The position numbers and the translations under genes are program-made. The notes below the pieces were generated by a model. It was given only the letters and a program-made list of their open reading frames with translations. It did no database searches and was not told the origin of the DNA. Of a stretch of DNA of 64,000 nucleotides, positions 1 through 9,781 are shown piece by piece (position 1 is the stretch's first letter; every line of letters starts with the position of its first letter). Location: positions 5,927 through 69,926 of the forward strand of contig JAOSKV010000007.1 of the NCBI GenBank assembly GCA_027493405.1. Reading direction: 5' to 3'. This stretch comes from FEB-22 sp003105195. Its GTDB lineage: Bacteria; Pseudomonadota; Alphaproteobacteria; Rhizobiales; Xanthobacteraceae.

Positions 1-1
1 G

Positions 2-631
2 CCCGCAGTCGAGGCGCTGGAGGGATCCGGCATTCCCGTGGCAGCGGTCTCGACCGGGTTTCCGGCGGGCCTCATTCCGCATGACCTGAAGCTGAAGGAG
101 ATAGAAGCCTCCGTGCGTGACGGTGCTTCGGAAATCGACATCGTCATCACTCGCGAGCATGTTCTCACAGGCAATTGGCAGGCTCTTCATGAGGAGGTGC
201 GAGACTTCCGCAAGGCTGCCGGCCCTGCTCACGTAAAGGCGATCTTGGCGACCGGCGACCTCAAGACGCTCAGAAACGTCGCCAGGGCCTCCATGGTCTG
301 CATGATGGCCGGCGCCGACTTTATCAAGACTTCGACCGGCAAAGAAGGCGTCAATGCAACGCTGCCGGCGGCACTGACGATGCTGCGGATGATCCGTTCC
401 TATAGCGATCGGACTGGCTTCAAGGTGGGCTTCAAGCCCGCCGGCGGCGTCTCCACCGCACGCCACGCCCTCAGCTATCAGGCCCTGATGAAGGAAGAGC
501 TCGGGCGCGAATGGCTGGAGCCGAATCTATTCAGGATCGGCGCCTCGAGCCTTCTCTCCGATATCGAGCGGCAGCTCGAGCACCACATCACAGGTCGCTA
601 TTCCGCCCACAACCGTCATCCCGCGGGCTGA
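2..631 (+). CDS. deoC: Deoxyribose-phosphate aldolase, 5' end outside window
   Basis: Class I aldolase that splits 2-deoxyribose 5-phosphate into glyceraldehyde 3-phosphate and acetaldehyde in the cytosol. The frame is open from base 2, so the true start lies upstream; 209 residues are present. The Schiff-base lysine motif FIKTSTGKEG and the second conserved lysine motif GFKPAGGVST are both intact, as expected for DeoC. The stop lies 4 bases before the aldehyde dehydrogenase start, so the two are almost certainly cotranscribed, and that enzyme could remove the acetaldehyde product. Identification is firm; only the N-terminus is unknown. Confidence 0.95.
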   Translation, partial: PAVEALEGSGIPVAAVSTGFPAGLIPHDLKLKEIEASVRDGASEIDIVITREHVLTGNWQALHEEVRDFRKAAGPAHVKAILATGDLKTLRNVARASMVCMMAGADFIKTSTGKEGVNATLPAALTMLRMIRSYSDRTGFKVGFKPAGGVSTARHALSYQALMKEELGREWLEPNLFRIGASSLLSDIERQLEHHITGRYSAHNRHPAG

Positions 632-635
632 TACC

Positions 636-3008
636 ATGAACGTCAGGCAGATTTTCGACACAATGGACTATGGGGAGGCTCCCGAAGACGACAGCCCCGC
701 CCGCGCCTGGCTGGCGTCGCACGGCTCCCGCTTCGGGCATTTCATCGGCGGGCGCTTCGTCGGCGTCGACGAACGGGCCCTGTTCGAGACGACGGAGCCC
801 GCGACCGGCAAGCTGCTGGCGAAGCTGGCACAGGGCACGTCCGCCGACGTCGATGCGGCCGTCGCCGCGGCACGCGAGGCGCAAGCTTCCTGGCAGAAGC
901 TCAGCGGTCATGGCCGGGCCCGTCATCTCTACGCCTTGGCTCGGATGATCCAACGCAACTCCCGTCTGTTCGCGGTTCTGGAAGCGCTCGACAACGGCAA
1001 GCCCTTGCGCGAGACACGCGACATCGACGTGCCGCTCGTCGCGCGGCATTTCCTGCACCACGCCGGCTGGGCCCAGCTCCAGGCGCAGGAGTTCCCGAGC
1101 TATCGCCCCCTCGGGGTGATCGGGCAGATTATCCCGTGGAATTTCCCACTGCTGATGTTGGCGTGGAAGATCGCCCCGGCAATTGCGCTCGGCAATACCG
1201 TGGTCCTGAAGCCTGCCGAGCAGACCTCGCTGACTGCCCTGCTGTTCGCAGAACTGGCGACGCAGGCCGGCCTGCCTGCCGGGATCCTCAATGTCGTGAT
1301 CGGCGACGGGGCGACCGGCGAAGCCCTGGTCTCGCATCCGGGAATCGACAAGATCGCCTTTACTGGATCGACCGAGGTCGGCCGGCTGATCCGTACGAAG
1401 ACCGCAGGCTCCGGCAAGTCGCTGACGCTGGAACTCGGCGGCAAGTCACCTTTCATCGTCTTCGATGACGCCGATATCGACGGCGCCATCGAAGGCGTCG
1501 TCGACGCGATTTGGTTCAACCAGGGGCAGGTATGCTGCGCGGGGTCTCGCCTTCTCGTGCAGGAAAGCATCGCGGAGCGGTTTCTGGCAGCTTTGAAGCG
1601 TCGGATGGAGACGTTGCGGATCGGCCATCCGCTCGACAAATGCATTGATGTCGGCGCCATCATCTCGACCGACCAGCTGAAGCGGATCACAAGGCTGGTG
1701 GAGAAAGGCAAGTGCGAAGGTGCCTCGCTCCACGAGGCGAGTGCGCCGTTGCCCGAGGAGGGAACGTACTTCCGGCCGACGCTCCTTTGCGACGTCCATC
1801 CCGCGTCCACCGTGGCGGTCGAGGAAATTTTCGGCCCGGTTCTGGTCGCGATGACCTTCAGGACGCCGGACGAGGCGGTGATGCTGGCCAACAATAGCCG
1901 CTACGGCCTGGCGGCCAGCATCTGGAGCGAGACGGTCAGCCTTGCTCTCGACATCGCGCCCAAGCTGCAGGCCGGCGTCGTCTGGGTCAATTGCACCAAC
2001 CTTTTCGATGCCGGAGTCGGTTTCGGCGGCTATCGTGAATCCGGGTTCGGGCGGGAGGGCGGCCGGGAGGGCGTCTACGAGTACTTGAAGCCGCGGGCTT
2101 GGGACGGCAAGCCACGGCGGGACGTTCCCGCCCAGGCGGATCCGACGAGCTACGAGGCACCGGCGCTCGACCGCACAGCCAAGCTCTTCATCGGCGGCAA
2201 GCAAGTCCGCCCCGACGGCAACTATTCCCGTCCGGTCGTCTCACCCAAGGGCAAGAGGGTCGGTGAGGTCGGCGAGGGCAACCGCAAGGACATCCGCGAT
2301 GCCGTTGCCGCGGCACGCGCCGCCGAGGGCTGGAGCTGCGCGACCACCCACAATCGAAGCCAGGTCCTCTACTATCTCGCCGAGAACCTTTCCGCGCGGA
2401 CGGACGAATTTGTCGCCCGTATCACGACGATGACGGGTGCCCCCAAGAAGAACGCGCGGGCGGAAGTCGAGGCCACCATCGAGCGCCTCTTCGCCTATGG
2501 CGCCTGGGCCGACAAGTATGACGGCGCCGTCCATACGCCGCCCCTGCGCGGCGTGGCACTCGCCATGAACGAGCCGCTTGGCGTCGTGGGGATCGTCTGC
2601 CCTGATGAGATGCCGCTTCTGGCCTTCGTCAGTCTGGTCGCGCCGCTGATCGCCATGGGTAATCGCGTGATCGCGGTGCCGAGCGAGCGCCATCCGCTCG
2701 CAGTCACCGACTTCTACCAGGTACTGGAAACTTCGGATGTGCCAGCCGGCGTCGTCAACATCGTCACCGGTTCGCGCGATGCACTTGTGAAGACTCTGGC
2801 CGAGCACGACGACGTCGACGGGCTCTGGGCTTTCGGTCCGTCTCATGTCTCGGCTGTCGCCGAACGCCTGTCCGTCGGCAACCTCAAGCGGACCCTTGTC
2901 GACAACGGCCGCGTCATGGACTGGTTCGATGCCGCGGCGACGGAAGGCCCCATTTTTCTGCGTCATGCCGTTCAAGTGAAGAACATCTGGATTCCCTATG
3001 GCGAATGA
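636..3008 (+). CDS. Aldehyde dehydrogenase, double-length (790 aa) with degenerate second lobe
   Basis: NAD(P)-dependent aldehyde dehydrogenase. Residues about 35-480 form a full ALDH domain: IIPWNF near 165-170, the FTGSTEVG cofactor loop near 242-249, catalytic Glu266 in LELGGKSP and catalytic Cys300 in NQGQVCCAGS. Residues about 505-790 form a second ALDH-like lobe (FIGGKQ, then a cofactor-type fold) in which I find neither a catalytic Cys motif nor ELGG, so it is probably structural. It sits between deoC and a ribokinase-family gene, whose start overlaps its last 11 bases. Oxidation of the acetaldehyde released by DeoC is a reasonable inferred role; the exact aldehyde is not shown by the sequence. 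Confidence 0.9.
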   Translation: MNVRQIFDTMDYGEAPEDDSPARAWLASHGSRFGHFIGGRFVGVDERALFETTEPATGKLLAKLAQGTSADVDAAVAAAREAQASWQKLSGHGRARHLYALARMIQRNSRLFAVLEALDNGKPLRETRDIDVPLVARHFLHHAGWAQLQAQEFPSYRPLGVIGQIIPWNFPLLMLAWKIAPAIALGNTVVLKPAEQTSLTALLFAELATQAGLPAGILNVVIGDGATGEALVSHPGIDKIAFTGSTEVGRLIRTKTAGSGKSLTLELGGKSPFIVFDDADIDGAIEGVVDAIWFNQGQVCCAGSRLLVQESIAERFLAALKRRMETLRIGHPLDKCIDVGAIISTDQLKRITRLVEKGKCEGASLHEASAPLPEEGTYFRPTLLCDVHPASTVAVEEIFGPVLVAMTFRTPDEAVMLANNSRYGLAASIWSETVSLALDIAPKLQAGVVWVNCTNLFDAGVGFGGYRESGFGREGGREGVYEYLKPRAWDGKPRRDVPAQADPTSYEAPALDRTAKLFIGGKQVRPDGNYSRPVVSPKGKRVGEVGEGNRKDIRDAVAAARAAEGWSCATTHNRSQVLYYLAENLSARTDEFVARITTMTGAPKKNARAEVEATIERLFAYGAWADKYDGAVHTPPLRGVALAMNEPLGVVGIVCPDEMPLLAFVSLVAPLIAMGNRVIAVPSERHPLAVTDFYQVLETSDVPAGVVNIVTGSRDALVKTLAEHDDVDGLWAFGPSHVSAVAERLSVGNLKRTLVDNGRVMDWFDAAATEGPIFLRHAVQVKNIWIPYGE

Positions 3009-3973
3009 CGATCACGACAGCAAACCCGCACCCATTGTGAGCAGCCAACGCAAGGGTGTTGCCGTCCTTGGCAGCTTCGTTGCCGACCTGACCTTCCGGG
3101 CAGGGCGCATGCCCAGGCTCGGCGAGACGCTCGTCGGCTCGAGCTTCGCCATGGGCCCTGGCGGCAAGGGCTCCAACCAGGCGGTGGCCGCTGCCCGGGT
3201 CGGGGCCGATGTGACCCTGCTCTCGAGCGTCGGGAAGGATGCCTTCGGCGAGGTCGCCCGGGCCTGCTGGAGTCGCGAAGGCATCGTCACCCGAGTCACG
3301 CAGTCGGAGAAGGCGCCGACAGGCGCGGCCTTCATCTACGTAAACGACCAGACCGGCGAAAACGCCATCATCGTCACCCTCGGCGCTTCGGCGACGATCT
3401 CGGTCGGCGAGGTCGAGGCGGCGGCGGATGCGATCCGCGGAGCGGCCGTGTTCGTAACGCAACTCGAACAGCCGGTCGCCGCGGCCCGGCGCGGACTGGA
3501 AATCGCGAAGAGCGCCGGCGTGGTGACGGTGTTCAATCCGGCGCCCGCCGAAAGCTTCGAGGACGCCTTCTACGGCCTCACCGACTACATCACCCCGAAC
3601 GAGACGGGAAGCGGCTGCGCTGACCGGCGTCGCCATTCGCTCGATCGACGATGCGCGCCGCGCGGGGGACACACTACTTGCGAAGGGGGTTGGCACGGCC
3701 CTGATCACCCTCGGCGCTTCGGGGGCGCTGTTCCACCGACGCGACGTCTCGGTCGCCCTCCCTGCATTCGATGCAGGGGCGGTGGTGGAGACGGCGGGTG
3801 CGGGCGATGCCTTCACCGGCGGCTTTGCTGCGGCTTTGGCGCGAGGGCTGCCGCCGCTGGAAGCGGCACGGTTCGCATCGGTGGTCGCGGGCATTTCGGT
3901 GACCCGTCCGGGAACCGCACCGTCCATGCCATCGCTTGCCGAGGTCGAGAGTCGCATGGCCGCCAATCGATAG
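2998..3973 (+). pseudogene. Ribokinase-family sugar kinase, frameshifted
   Basis: PfkB/ribokinase-family kinase that would phosphorylate ribose or deoxyribose. The N-terminal part shows the substrate-binding glycines GPGGKGSNQA and runs in one frame to about residue 203 (DYITPNET). The rest continues in the +1 frame with the hallmark AGAGDAFTGGF (catalytic Asp) and ends at 3973. The break is at the GGG run 3606-3608: removing one G restores an uninterrupted protein of about 324 aa, the normal family length. Without this repair the first frame runs on, meaninglessly, into the next gene. The start overlaps the ALDH stop by 11 bases. A sequencing error is more likely than decay because both halves are perfectly conserved in character. 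Confidence 0.85.
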
Positions 3974-4020
3974 AGAAACGCACTCGAATTTCCACAAGAC
4001 ACACGCTCGGGAGGACCGAC

Positions 4021-5319
4021 ATGGAACGGAGGAATAAGATGGATACTCAGTCCCAGAAGACGCACATCACCCGCCGCGCACTCTGCGCTGCTCTCGCGGC
4101 CACGCCCATTCTCGGCGCAGGCCGGGCGCGGGCGCAGGCCAATGTTCAGCTCAGCGCGATGTGGATGGGTTGGCCGGAATCAGCGGTGAAGCCGCTGATG
4201 GATTGGTTCGAGAACGAACATTCCGGCATCAAGGTCAATTATCAGCGTCTGCCCTATAATGAACTCCTGCCGGCGCTTGAGGTACGGCTCGGCGCGCGCA
4301 CTCCCGAGCCGGACATCTATTCGGCCGACGCCTCGCTCACGGCTTCCTATGCCGCACGCGGCCACCTTCTCGACCTGACGCAGGAATTTCAGTCGCAGTT
4401 CGGTCGCTTCGACCGGGCCGCGCTGGACGCCGCCAGCTACAAGGGCAAGCTCTTTGCAGGTCCGTTCGCGACCTCGAGTCAGTTGCTGTTCATCAACACC
4501 GACCGCTTCCAGGAGGCCGGCGTGAATCCGCCCGGCAAGGAGATCAAGGATCGGTGGACCTGGGAACAGATCCTCGATGCGGCGCAGAAGCTCGCCAAGC
4601 CGCAGGACAATCTCTGGGGGTTGGCCATCGAACAATCCGACCGGCCCTACCAGCTCCTGCCGCTCATGCAGTCGAAGGGGGCACAGGTCGTGTCCGAGGA
4701 TGGTCTCAAGGCAACAGGCTATGTCGACAGCGAGCCCTTCGTTGCCGCGACGCAGTTCTATGCCGACCTGTTCAACAGGGCGCGTGTCGCCCCGAAGGGG
4801 CTCTTCGACATCGGCCTGGTGCAGGAAGTCTTCATGACCGGTCGCTCTGCCATGCTGCTGGGCGGCACTTGGAACCTGGACGTGCTGGCCGCGCGCGCCA
4901 AGTTCAACTGGATCGCGGTTCCGCATCCCTATTTCGCGGGTGGCAAGGTGGTAACGCCCACCGGCTCCTGGCAGATCGGCGTCAATCCGCGCACGCGCAA
5001 CAAGGAAGCGGTGATGAAGTTTATGCACTTCTTCATGCGAGACGACGTGCAGGCCAAATGGTTCGAGCTGCGGCCATATCCGCCCGTGCTGACCGCCAAC
5101 TGGAAGAACCTCAGCCAGAAGCTCGGGACTGCGCCCTGGAAGATCGTCCAGTACGAGTTGCAGAATACCGCGGTGCCTCGTCCGCCGATCCCCGGGTTCC
5201 GGGAATATGAAGAGCTGCTCAAGCTGGCTTTCCGGGATATCCAGCAAGGCGCAGCAGTTGGGAATCGCCTCAACCGCGCAGCCCGAGAGATCGACCGGGA
5301 ACTCGCCAAGTATCGCTGA
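4021..5319 (+). CDS. Sugar ABC transporter substrate-binding protein (CUT1 type)
   Basis: Periplasmic solute-binding protein of the bacterial extracellular solute-binding family 1. It has a signal peptide with a twin-arginine-like start (ITRRALCAALAATP) and a probable cleavage after ARAQA. Length about 432 aa, normal for the family. Two starts are plausible: 4021, preceded by GGGAGGA at 4010-4016, and 4039, preceded by GGAGGA at 4028-4033; both have good ribosome-binding sites. It is followed by two CUT1 permeases and, after the glycosidase gene, the matching ATPase, so it supplies a carbohydrate importer. The ligand cannot be read from the sequence; a glycoside or oligosaccharide processed by the neighbouring GH116 enzyme is a guess. 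Confidence 0.9.
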   Translation: MERRNKMDTQSQKTHITRRALCAALAATPILGAGRARAQANVQLSAMWMGWPESAVKPLMDWFENEHSGIKVNYQRLPYNELLPALEVRLGARTPEPDIYSADASLTASYAARGHLLDLTQEFQSQFGRFDRAALDAASYKGKLFAGPFATSSQLLFINTDRFQEAGVNPPGKEIKDRWTWEQILDAAQKLAKPQDNLWGLAIEQSDRPYQLLPLMQSKGAQVVSEDGLKATGYVDSEPFVAATQFYADLFNRARVAPKGLFDIGLVQEVFMTGRSAMLLGGTWNLDVLAARAKFNWIAVPHPYFAGGKVVTPTGSWQIGVNPRTRNKEAVMKFMHFFMRDDVQAKWFELRPYPPVLTANWKNLSQKLGTAPWKIVQYELQNTAVPRPPIPGFREYEELLKLAFRDIQQGAAVGNRLNRAAREIDRELAKYR

Positions 5320-5338
5320 GCCGGGGACCGCGCCACGC

Positions 5339-6277
5339 ATGAAGGCGAGCATCCTACAAGATGCCCGCCTTCCACCGCCGACAACCGAGCCACACACGAA
5401 GACGCTGCCCGTGCGCATGCTCCGTCTCCGAGCCAATCCGGCCTATCTCTTCCTGGCGCCGGCGCTGCTGGGACTGCTGCTGTTCAAGTTCATTCCGATC
5501 CTCGTGGCCATTGTCGGCAGCCTCTTCGGCACCTCGCTTACGGGCGAGGTCGTGTTCCGTGGAGCCGATAACTATCGGCAGGTCCTGAGCGATACGGAGT
5601 TCTGGGCCTCTCTACGCATTACGATCCTGTTCAATGCAATCACCAACCCATTGCAGGTGGTGCTGTCGCTGTCTGCCGCCATGCTCGTGTTCAAGCCGGG
5701 TCCACTGATCGGCTTCTTCCGAAGCGTGATGTTCATTCCCGTGACCCTGTCGCTGGTGCTGACAGCGCTGATCTGGAACCTCCTGTTCGACCCGTTCCTG
5801 GGGCCGGTCAATGCTGTGATCAGTGCCCTCGGCTTCGAACGCCAGGGGTTCTTCAAGAGCGAGAGTCAGGCGCTCGGTTCCATGGTCTGGCTCGCGACCT
5901 GGCGCGGGGTCGGCTACTGGATGCTGTTCATGCTCGCCGGGCTCTACGCCATCCCCTCCTCGCTCTACGAGGCGGCCAAGCTCGACGGCGCCGGTTGGTG
6001 GCAGCGCCTTTCCCACATCACCCTGCCACTTATGAAGCGGCCCATCGCGTTCGTCCTCGTGGCGGCGACGGCCATCAACATGCTGTTCTTCGCGCCCGTC
6101 TACATCATCACCGCGGGCGGTCCGAACGGCGCGACCGAGACCATCATGTTCCGGGCCTATCAGGCGGCCTTCAACTATGTCGATATCGGTCGGTCGCTGG
6201 CAATGTCGACCGCGCTTCTGGTCCTCGTGCTCGCCGTCGCTTTGATCGAGTTGCGTCTCATGCAGAGCGAGGACTGA
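5339..6277 (+). CDS. Sugar ABC transporter permease (MalF/UgpA-like)
   Basis: Inner-membrane permease subunit of the carbohydrate importer. The hydrophobic segments start near residue 30 (YLFLAPALLGLLLF), and six membrane spans are apparent. The EAA loop that docks the ATPase is visible as LYEAAKLDGAGWWQRL. I chose the ATG at 5339, the first one after the binding-protein stop at 5319; the frame is open further upstream but that part overlaps the previous gene. Length 312 aa, normal. The next permease follows 7 bases downstream. Confidence 0.9.
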   Translation: MKASILQDARLPPPTTEPHTKTLPVRMLRLRANPAYLFLAPALLGLLLFKFIPILVAIVGSLFGTSLTGEVVFRGADNYRQVLSDTEFWASLRITILFNAITNPLQVVLSLSAAMLVFKPGPLIGFFRSVMFIPVTLSLVLTALIWNLLFDPFLGPVNAVISALGFERQGFFKSESQALGSMVWLATWRGVGYWMLFMLAGLYAIPSSLYEAAKLDGAGWWQRLSHITLPLMKRPIAFVLVAATAINMLFFAPVYIITAGGPNGATETIMFRAYQAAFNYVDIGRSLAMSTALLVLVLAVALIELRLMQSED

Positions 6278-6284
6278 TCGCGTG

Positions 6285-7121
6285 ATGACCCGCTCCGAAC
6301 GATTTGTCATCGTCGGGCGCAACTTCGCCTTGACCCTGGTGGCTTGCATCATCCTGGTGCCGCTGCTCTGGGTGATGATCTCCTCTTTCCGTCCCGCGGC
6401 CGACATCTTCCAGCATTCGCCGCAACTGTCGCTTCAGACCTTCGTGCCGAAGACCATCGTCTTCGACAACTATGCCCACCTGCTGAGGGGGACTTCCTTC
6501 GATCGGTGGCAAATTCGCTCTTCGTCGCCATCAGCACGGTGGCCATCGGCATCCCGGTCTGCGCGTCCGCGGGGTTCGCTTTCGCGGTCTTCGATTTCCC
6601 CCTTCAAGCGTACGCTGTTCGTCCTGACCATCGTGACATTCATGATGCCTTTCGAGGCGATCGTGATTCCGCTCTACGTCATGGTGCGGTCGCTGAGCTG
6701 GAACGATACCTTCTACGCGCTGATCATGCCGGAGGTTTCCAGCGGCCTGGTGATCTTCCTCTTTCGCCAATTCTTCGGGAAACTCAACAAGGAGCTGTTC
6801 GAAGCGGCGAGAGTCGACGGCGCTTCCTGGCCGCGCATCTTCTTCGAGGTGGCCCTGCCGCTTTCTTGGCCGACCGTCGTCGCGGGCGGGTTGATGATGT
6901 TCATCCATCAATGGGATGCGTTCTTCTGGCCACTGGTCGCGGCGACGAAGACGGAGCTGACCATGGTGCAAGTTGCCATCGCCCGCTACCAGCAATTCGA
7001 GCAGTCGGATTTCGGACGTCTCTTTGCCGCCATCACGGTGGCCTCGCTGGTGGCGATCATTCCATTCATGGCCCTGCAGCGCCACTATGTTCGCACGATC
7101 ATCGACAGCGGCTTCAAGTAA
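6285..7121 (+). CDS. Sugar ABC transporter permease (MalG/UgpE-like) with two compensating frameshifts
   Basis: Second permease of the CUT1 importer, with an EAA loop LFEAARVDGASWPRIF and several membrane spans. The frame is open end to end, but residues about 72-106 read as a serine/arginine-rich string with no membrane character. Reading the same stretch in the other frame gives VANSLFVAISTVAIG and onward, a normal second transmembrane helix. The frame is lost near 6508-6520 (GTGG context, probably a 4-base loss) and regained at the CCCCC run 6598-6602 (one extra C). The gene therefore looks intact but has a wrong 30-odd residue patch. GTG at 6282 is an alternative start next to the ATG at 6285. 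Confidence 0.85.
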   Translation: MTRSERFVIVGRNFALTLVACIILVPLLWVMISSFRPAADIFQHSPQLSLQTFVPKTIVFDNYAHLLRGTSFDRWQIRSSSPSARWPSASRSARPRGSLSRSSISPFKRTLFVLTIVTFMMPFEAIVIPLYVMVRSLSWNDTFYALIMPEVSSGLVIFLFRQFFGKLNKELFEAARVDGASWPRIFFEVALPLSWPTVVAGGLMMFIHQWDAFFWPLVAATKTELTMVQVAIARYQQFEQSDFGRLFAAITVASLVAIIPFMALQRHYVRTIIDSGFK

Positions 7122-7211
7122 GTCATGCCCGGCACGGTCTCCCCGTGCCGTCCCGGGTGGTCTGCCGCCGGGGCGTGGTCTCCGGTTTCCGACAGGTAAG
7201 GAATATCGCAG

Positions 7212-9770
7212 ATGACCAATGACTGGGTGCATCGCACGATCGGCCCCTGGAGCGGGTCCCTGCTCGACCACTGGGCCTTCCCGATGGGCGGCATCGGTGC
7301 TGGCATGATGTGCCTGGAAGGGCGCGGTTCGCTCTCCCACGTCTCGTTGCGTCACCGGATGGAGCGCTATCACGAACCCCTGACTTTTGCAGCGATCGCG
7401 CTGCGCGGGCGGCCGGCCAGCGCGCGGGTGATCGAGGGACCCGTTCCCCGCCATCGGATCTTCGCGGCGCCTGGTGGTGGGCTCGGATGCGTCGGCAAGA
7501 CCTACGGCTTGCCGCGCTTCACCGACGTCACAGCGAAGGCGCAGTTTCCGTTCTGCCGGTTGGACCTCAACGAGCCCGAATATCCGCTGGAGGTCATGCT
7601 CGTCGGCTGGAGCCCTTTCACGCCGCCGGATGCGGATGCGGCGAGCCTGCCGGTAGCGGCACTTGAGTATACGTTCCGCAACCGCAGCGCCGAGCCGATC
7701 GAGGCGGTCTTCTCGTTCAATTCCGTCAACTTCTTAGTGCAGGAGCCGGGACGGCAGATCATGGCCGGCCAACAGGGGCGCGGCGGCACGGACTACGGCG
7801 TGACCCGCGACAAGGACGGTTTCACGTTGTGGGAGCGCGGCCAGGGTGCGCGGGCGGTCCGAACCGCCGCCTGCCGGATCAGCGCGACGGGCGGCGACGT
7901 CGCGGTCAATCCGCGTTGGTTCCGTGGCGCTTGGTACGATGCGCAGACGGTGGCCTGGAGTTCCGTCGAAGCTGCCGAGCCTGTCGACAAGTCCGATTAT
8001 GACGACGACGGCGCCCCTTCACCGGGCGGCAGCCTGTTCGTTCAGCTGCGGCTGGAGCCCGGTGAGCACCGCACGGTGACCGTGCGCCTCGCCTGGTATG
8101 TCCCCTATTCCGATCTTCGCTACGGTGCCGAACCCGATGGCGCGCCGCAGGTGTACGAACCGGGACCGCACGGCGGCACCTCGCGCCATCTCATGACCGA
8201 ATATGTGACGCCGCCGGTCCCTTCGGCGCCGGAAGATTGCTATCGGCCTTGGTATGCTTCGGCCTTTGCCGATATCGACGCCGTCAGTACCTATTGGTCG
8301 CGCAACTACGACGCCTTGCGGCGGTCGAGCCTGACCTTCGCCCACGCACTTCACGATTCCACATTGCCGGATCCCGTACTGGAAGCGGTCTCGGCCAATT
8401 TGTCCATCTTGAAGTCGCCGACGGTTATGCGTCAGCACGACGGTCGTTTTTGGGCGTGGGAAGGCTGCCGGGACGATGTCGGCAGTTGCTTCGGCTCCTG
8501 CACGCATGTCTGGAACTATGCTCATGCCATCGCGCATCTGTTCCCGGCGCTCGAGCGTTCGGCGAGAGAAGCGGAATTCACCGACGGCCAGAACGGGCTC
8601 GGACATCAAGTCTATCGCCTGTCGTTGCCGTTGCGGCCCGCACTGCACGACTTCCTGGCGGCGGCCGACGGACAGCTCGGCGGTATCGTCAAGTGCTATC
8701 GCGACTGGCGGATATCCGGTGACATCGATTGGCTGCGCAAGATGTGGCCGTCCGTCCGTTCGAGCCTGGACTATTGCATCGAAGCCTGGGACCCCGACAA
8801 GAGAGGGCGCATGGCGGAGCCGCGCCACGTCACCTACGACATCGAATTCTGGGGGCCGGACAGCCTGACCATGAGCTTCTACGCGGCAGCGCTGGCGGCG
8901 GCCATCGACATGGGCGCGGCGTTGGGCGAGTCGGTCCAGGTCTATCGGGACCTGCTTCCCGCCGCGGTCGGGACGCTCGAAGGCGAGCTGTACAACGGCG
9001 AGTACTATCAGCAGACCATCGAATGGAAGAACGCCCGGCGGACCGATCCGACCGGCATCGTTCGCCATCCGAAGGCGGCCCCCTATTCCCCCGAAGCGCT
9101 GAGTCTACTTGAGCGCGAGGGCCCGAAGTACCAGTATGGAAGCGGCTGCTTGGCTGATGGCGTGATCGGTGACTGGATGGCTCGCGCCAGCGGTTTGAGG
9201 TCAGGGATGGATGCTGGCCATGTCCGCTCGCATCTACGCGCGCTGCGGACCCACAATTTTCGTCCGCAACTGCAGCTGCATGTCAATCCGCAAAGGCCCG
9301 GATATGCGCTTTCCGACGACGGCGGCCTGCTGATCTGCACCTGGCCTCGCGGAGGTCAGCCGATCCTGCCCTTCATTTATTCGAACGAGGTCTGGACAGG
9401 CATCGAATACCAGGTGGCAGCCCATCTGACGATGTGCGGGGAACCGGAAGCGGCTCTGGACATCGTCGCCGCCGCCAGGCGTCGCTATGACGGCCGCTCG
9501 CGCAACCCCTTCAACGAATACGAATGCGGCCACTTCTACGCCCGTGCCCTGGCGTCCTGGACCTTGCTGCAGGCCTTTTCCGGCGCGCGCTACGACGCCG
9601 TGACCCGTCAACTCCACGTCCAGGCCGGAGGCGAGTGGGCGAGCCGCGTATTCATCGCGACCGCAACCGGATATGGCATCGTCGAGCGGCGCGGCGGGCA
9701 GGTATCGATCGACATCCGCTCCGGAACGATCCCGATCGACGCGATCGTGTTCGATCATGATCCGTCTTGA
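7212..9770 (+). CDS. GH116-type glycosidase (GBA2-like, DUF608 catalytic domain)
   Basis: Predicted glycoside hydrolase of 852 aa. The N-terminal beta-rich domain begins with the glycine-rich FPMGGIGAGM motif typical of GH116 N-terminal domains (residues about 15-330). The C-terminal (alpha/alpha)6 domain (about 380-845) has WAWEGCRDDVGSC (Glu417), CTHVWNYAHA and TYDIEFWGPD (Asp543), matching the family catalytic region. From family knowledge, Glu and Asp act as nucleophile and acid/base; assigning them to Glu417 and Asp543 is my alignment by eye. There is no signal peptide, so it should act in the cytosol on an imported glycoside. The gene lies between the permeases and the ATPase of the transporter, which supports a coupled uptake-and-cleavage role. 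Substrate unknown (beta-glucoside, beta-xyloside or similar). Confidence 0.85.
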   Translation: MTNDWVHRTIGPWSGSLLDHWAFPMGGIGAGMMCLEGRGSLSHVSLRHRMERYHEPLTFAAIALRGRPASARVIEGPVPRHRIFAAPGGGLGCVGKTYGLPRFTDVTAKAQFPFCRLDLNEPEYPLEVMLVGWSPFTPPDADAASLPVAALEYTFRNRSAEPIEAVFSFNSVNFLVQEPGRQIMAGQQGRGGTDYGVTRDKDGFTLWERGQGARAVRTAACRISATGGDVAVNPRWFRGAWYDAQTVAWSSVEAAEPVDKSDYDDDGAPSPGGSLFVQLRLEPGEHRTVTVRLAWYVPYSDLRYGAEPDGAPQVYEPGPHGGTSRHLMTEYVTPPVPSAPEDCYRPWYASAFADIDAVSTYWSRNYDALRRSSLTFAHALHDSTLPDPVLEAVSANLSILKSPTVMRQHDGRFWAWEGCRDDVGSCFGSCTHVWNYAHAIAHLFPALERSAREAEFTDGQNGLGHQVYRLSLPLRPALHDFLAAADGQLGGIVKCYRDWRISGDIDWLRKMWPSVRSSLDYCIEAWDPDKRGRMAEPRHVTYDIEFWGPDSLTMSFYAAALAAAIDMGAALGESVQVYRDLLPAAVGTLEGELYNGEYYQQTIEWKNARRTDPTGIVRHPKAAPYSPEALSLLEREGPKYQYGSGCLADGVIGDWMARASGLRSGMDAGHVRSHLRALRTHNFRPQLQLHVNPQRPGYALSDDGGLLICTWPRGGQPILPFIYSNEVWTGIEYQVAAHLTMCGEPEAALDIVAAARRRYDGRSRNPFNEYECGHFYARALASWTLLQAFSGARYDAVTRQLHVQAGGEWASRVFIATATGYGIVERRGGQVSIDIRSGTIPIDAIVFDHDPS

Positions 9771-9781
9771 AAGGAACAATG

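Noticed and set aside
2998..5319. Apparent ribokinase-binding protein fusion of 773 residues
   Set aside because: Produced by a one-base frameshift in the ribokinase; the middle part is nonsense and the binding protein has its own start, ribosome-binding site and signal peptide.
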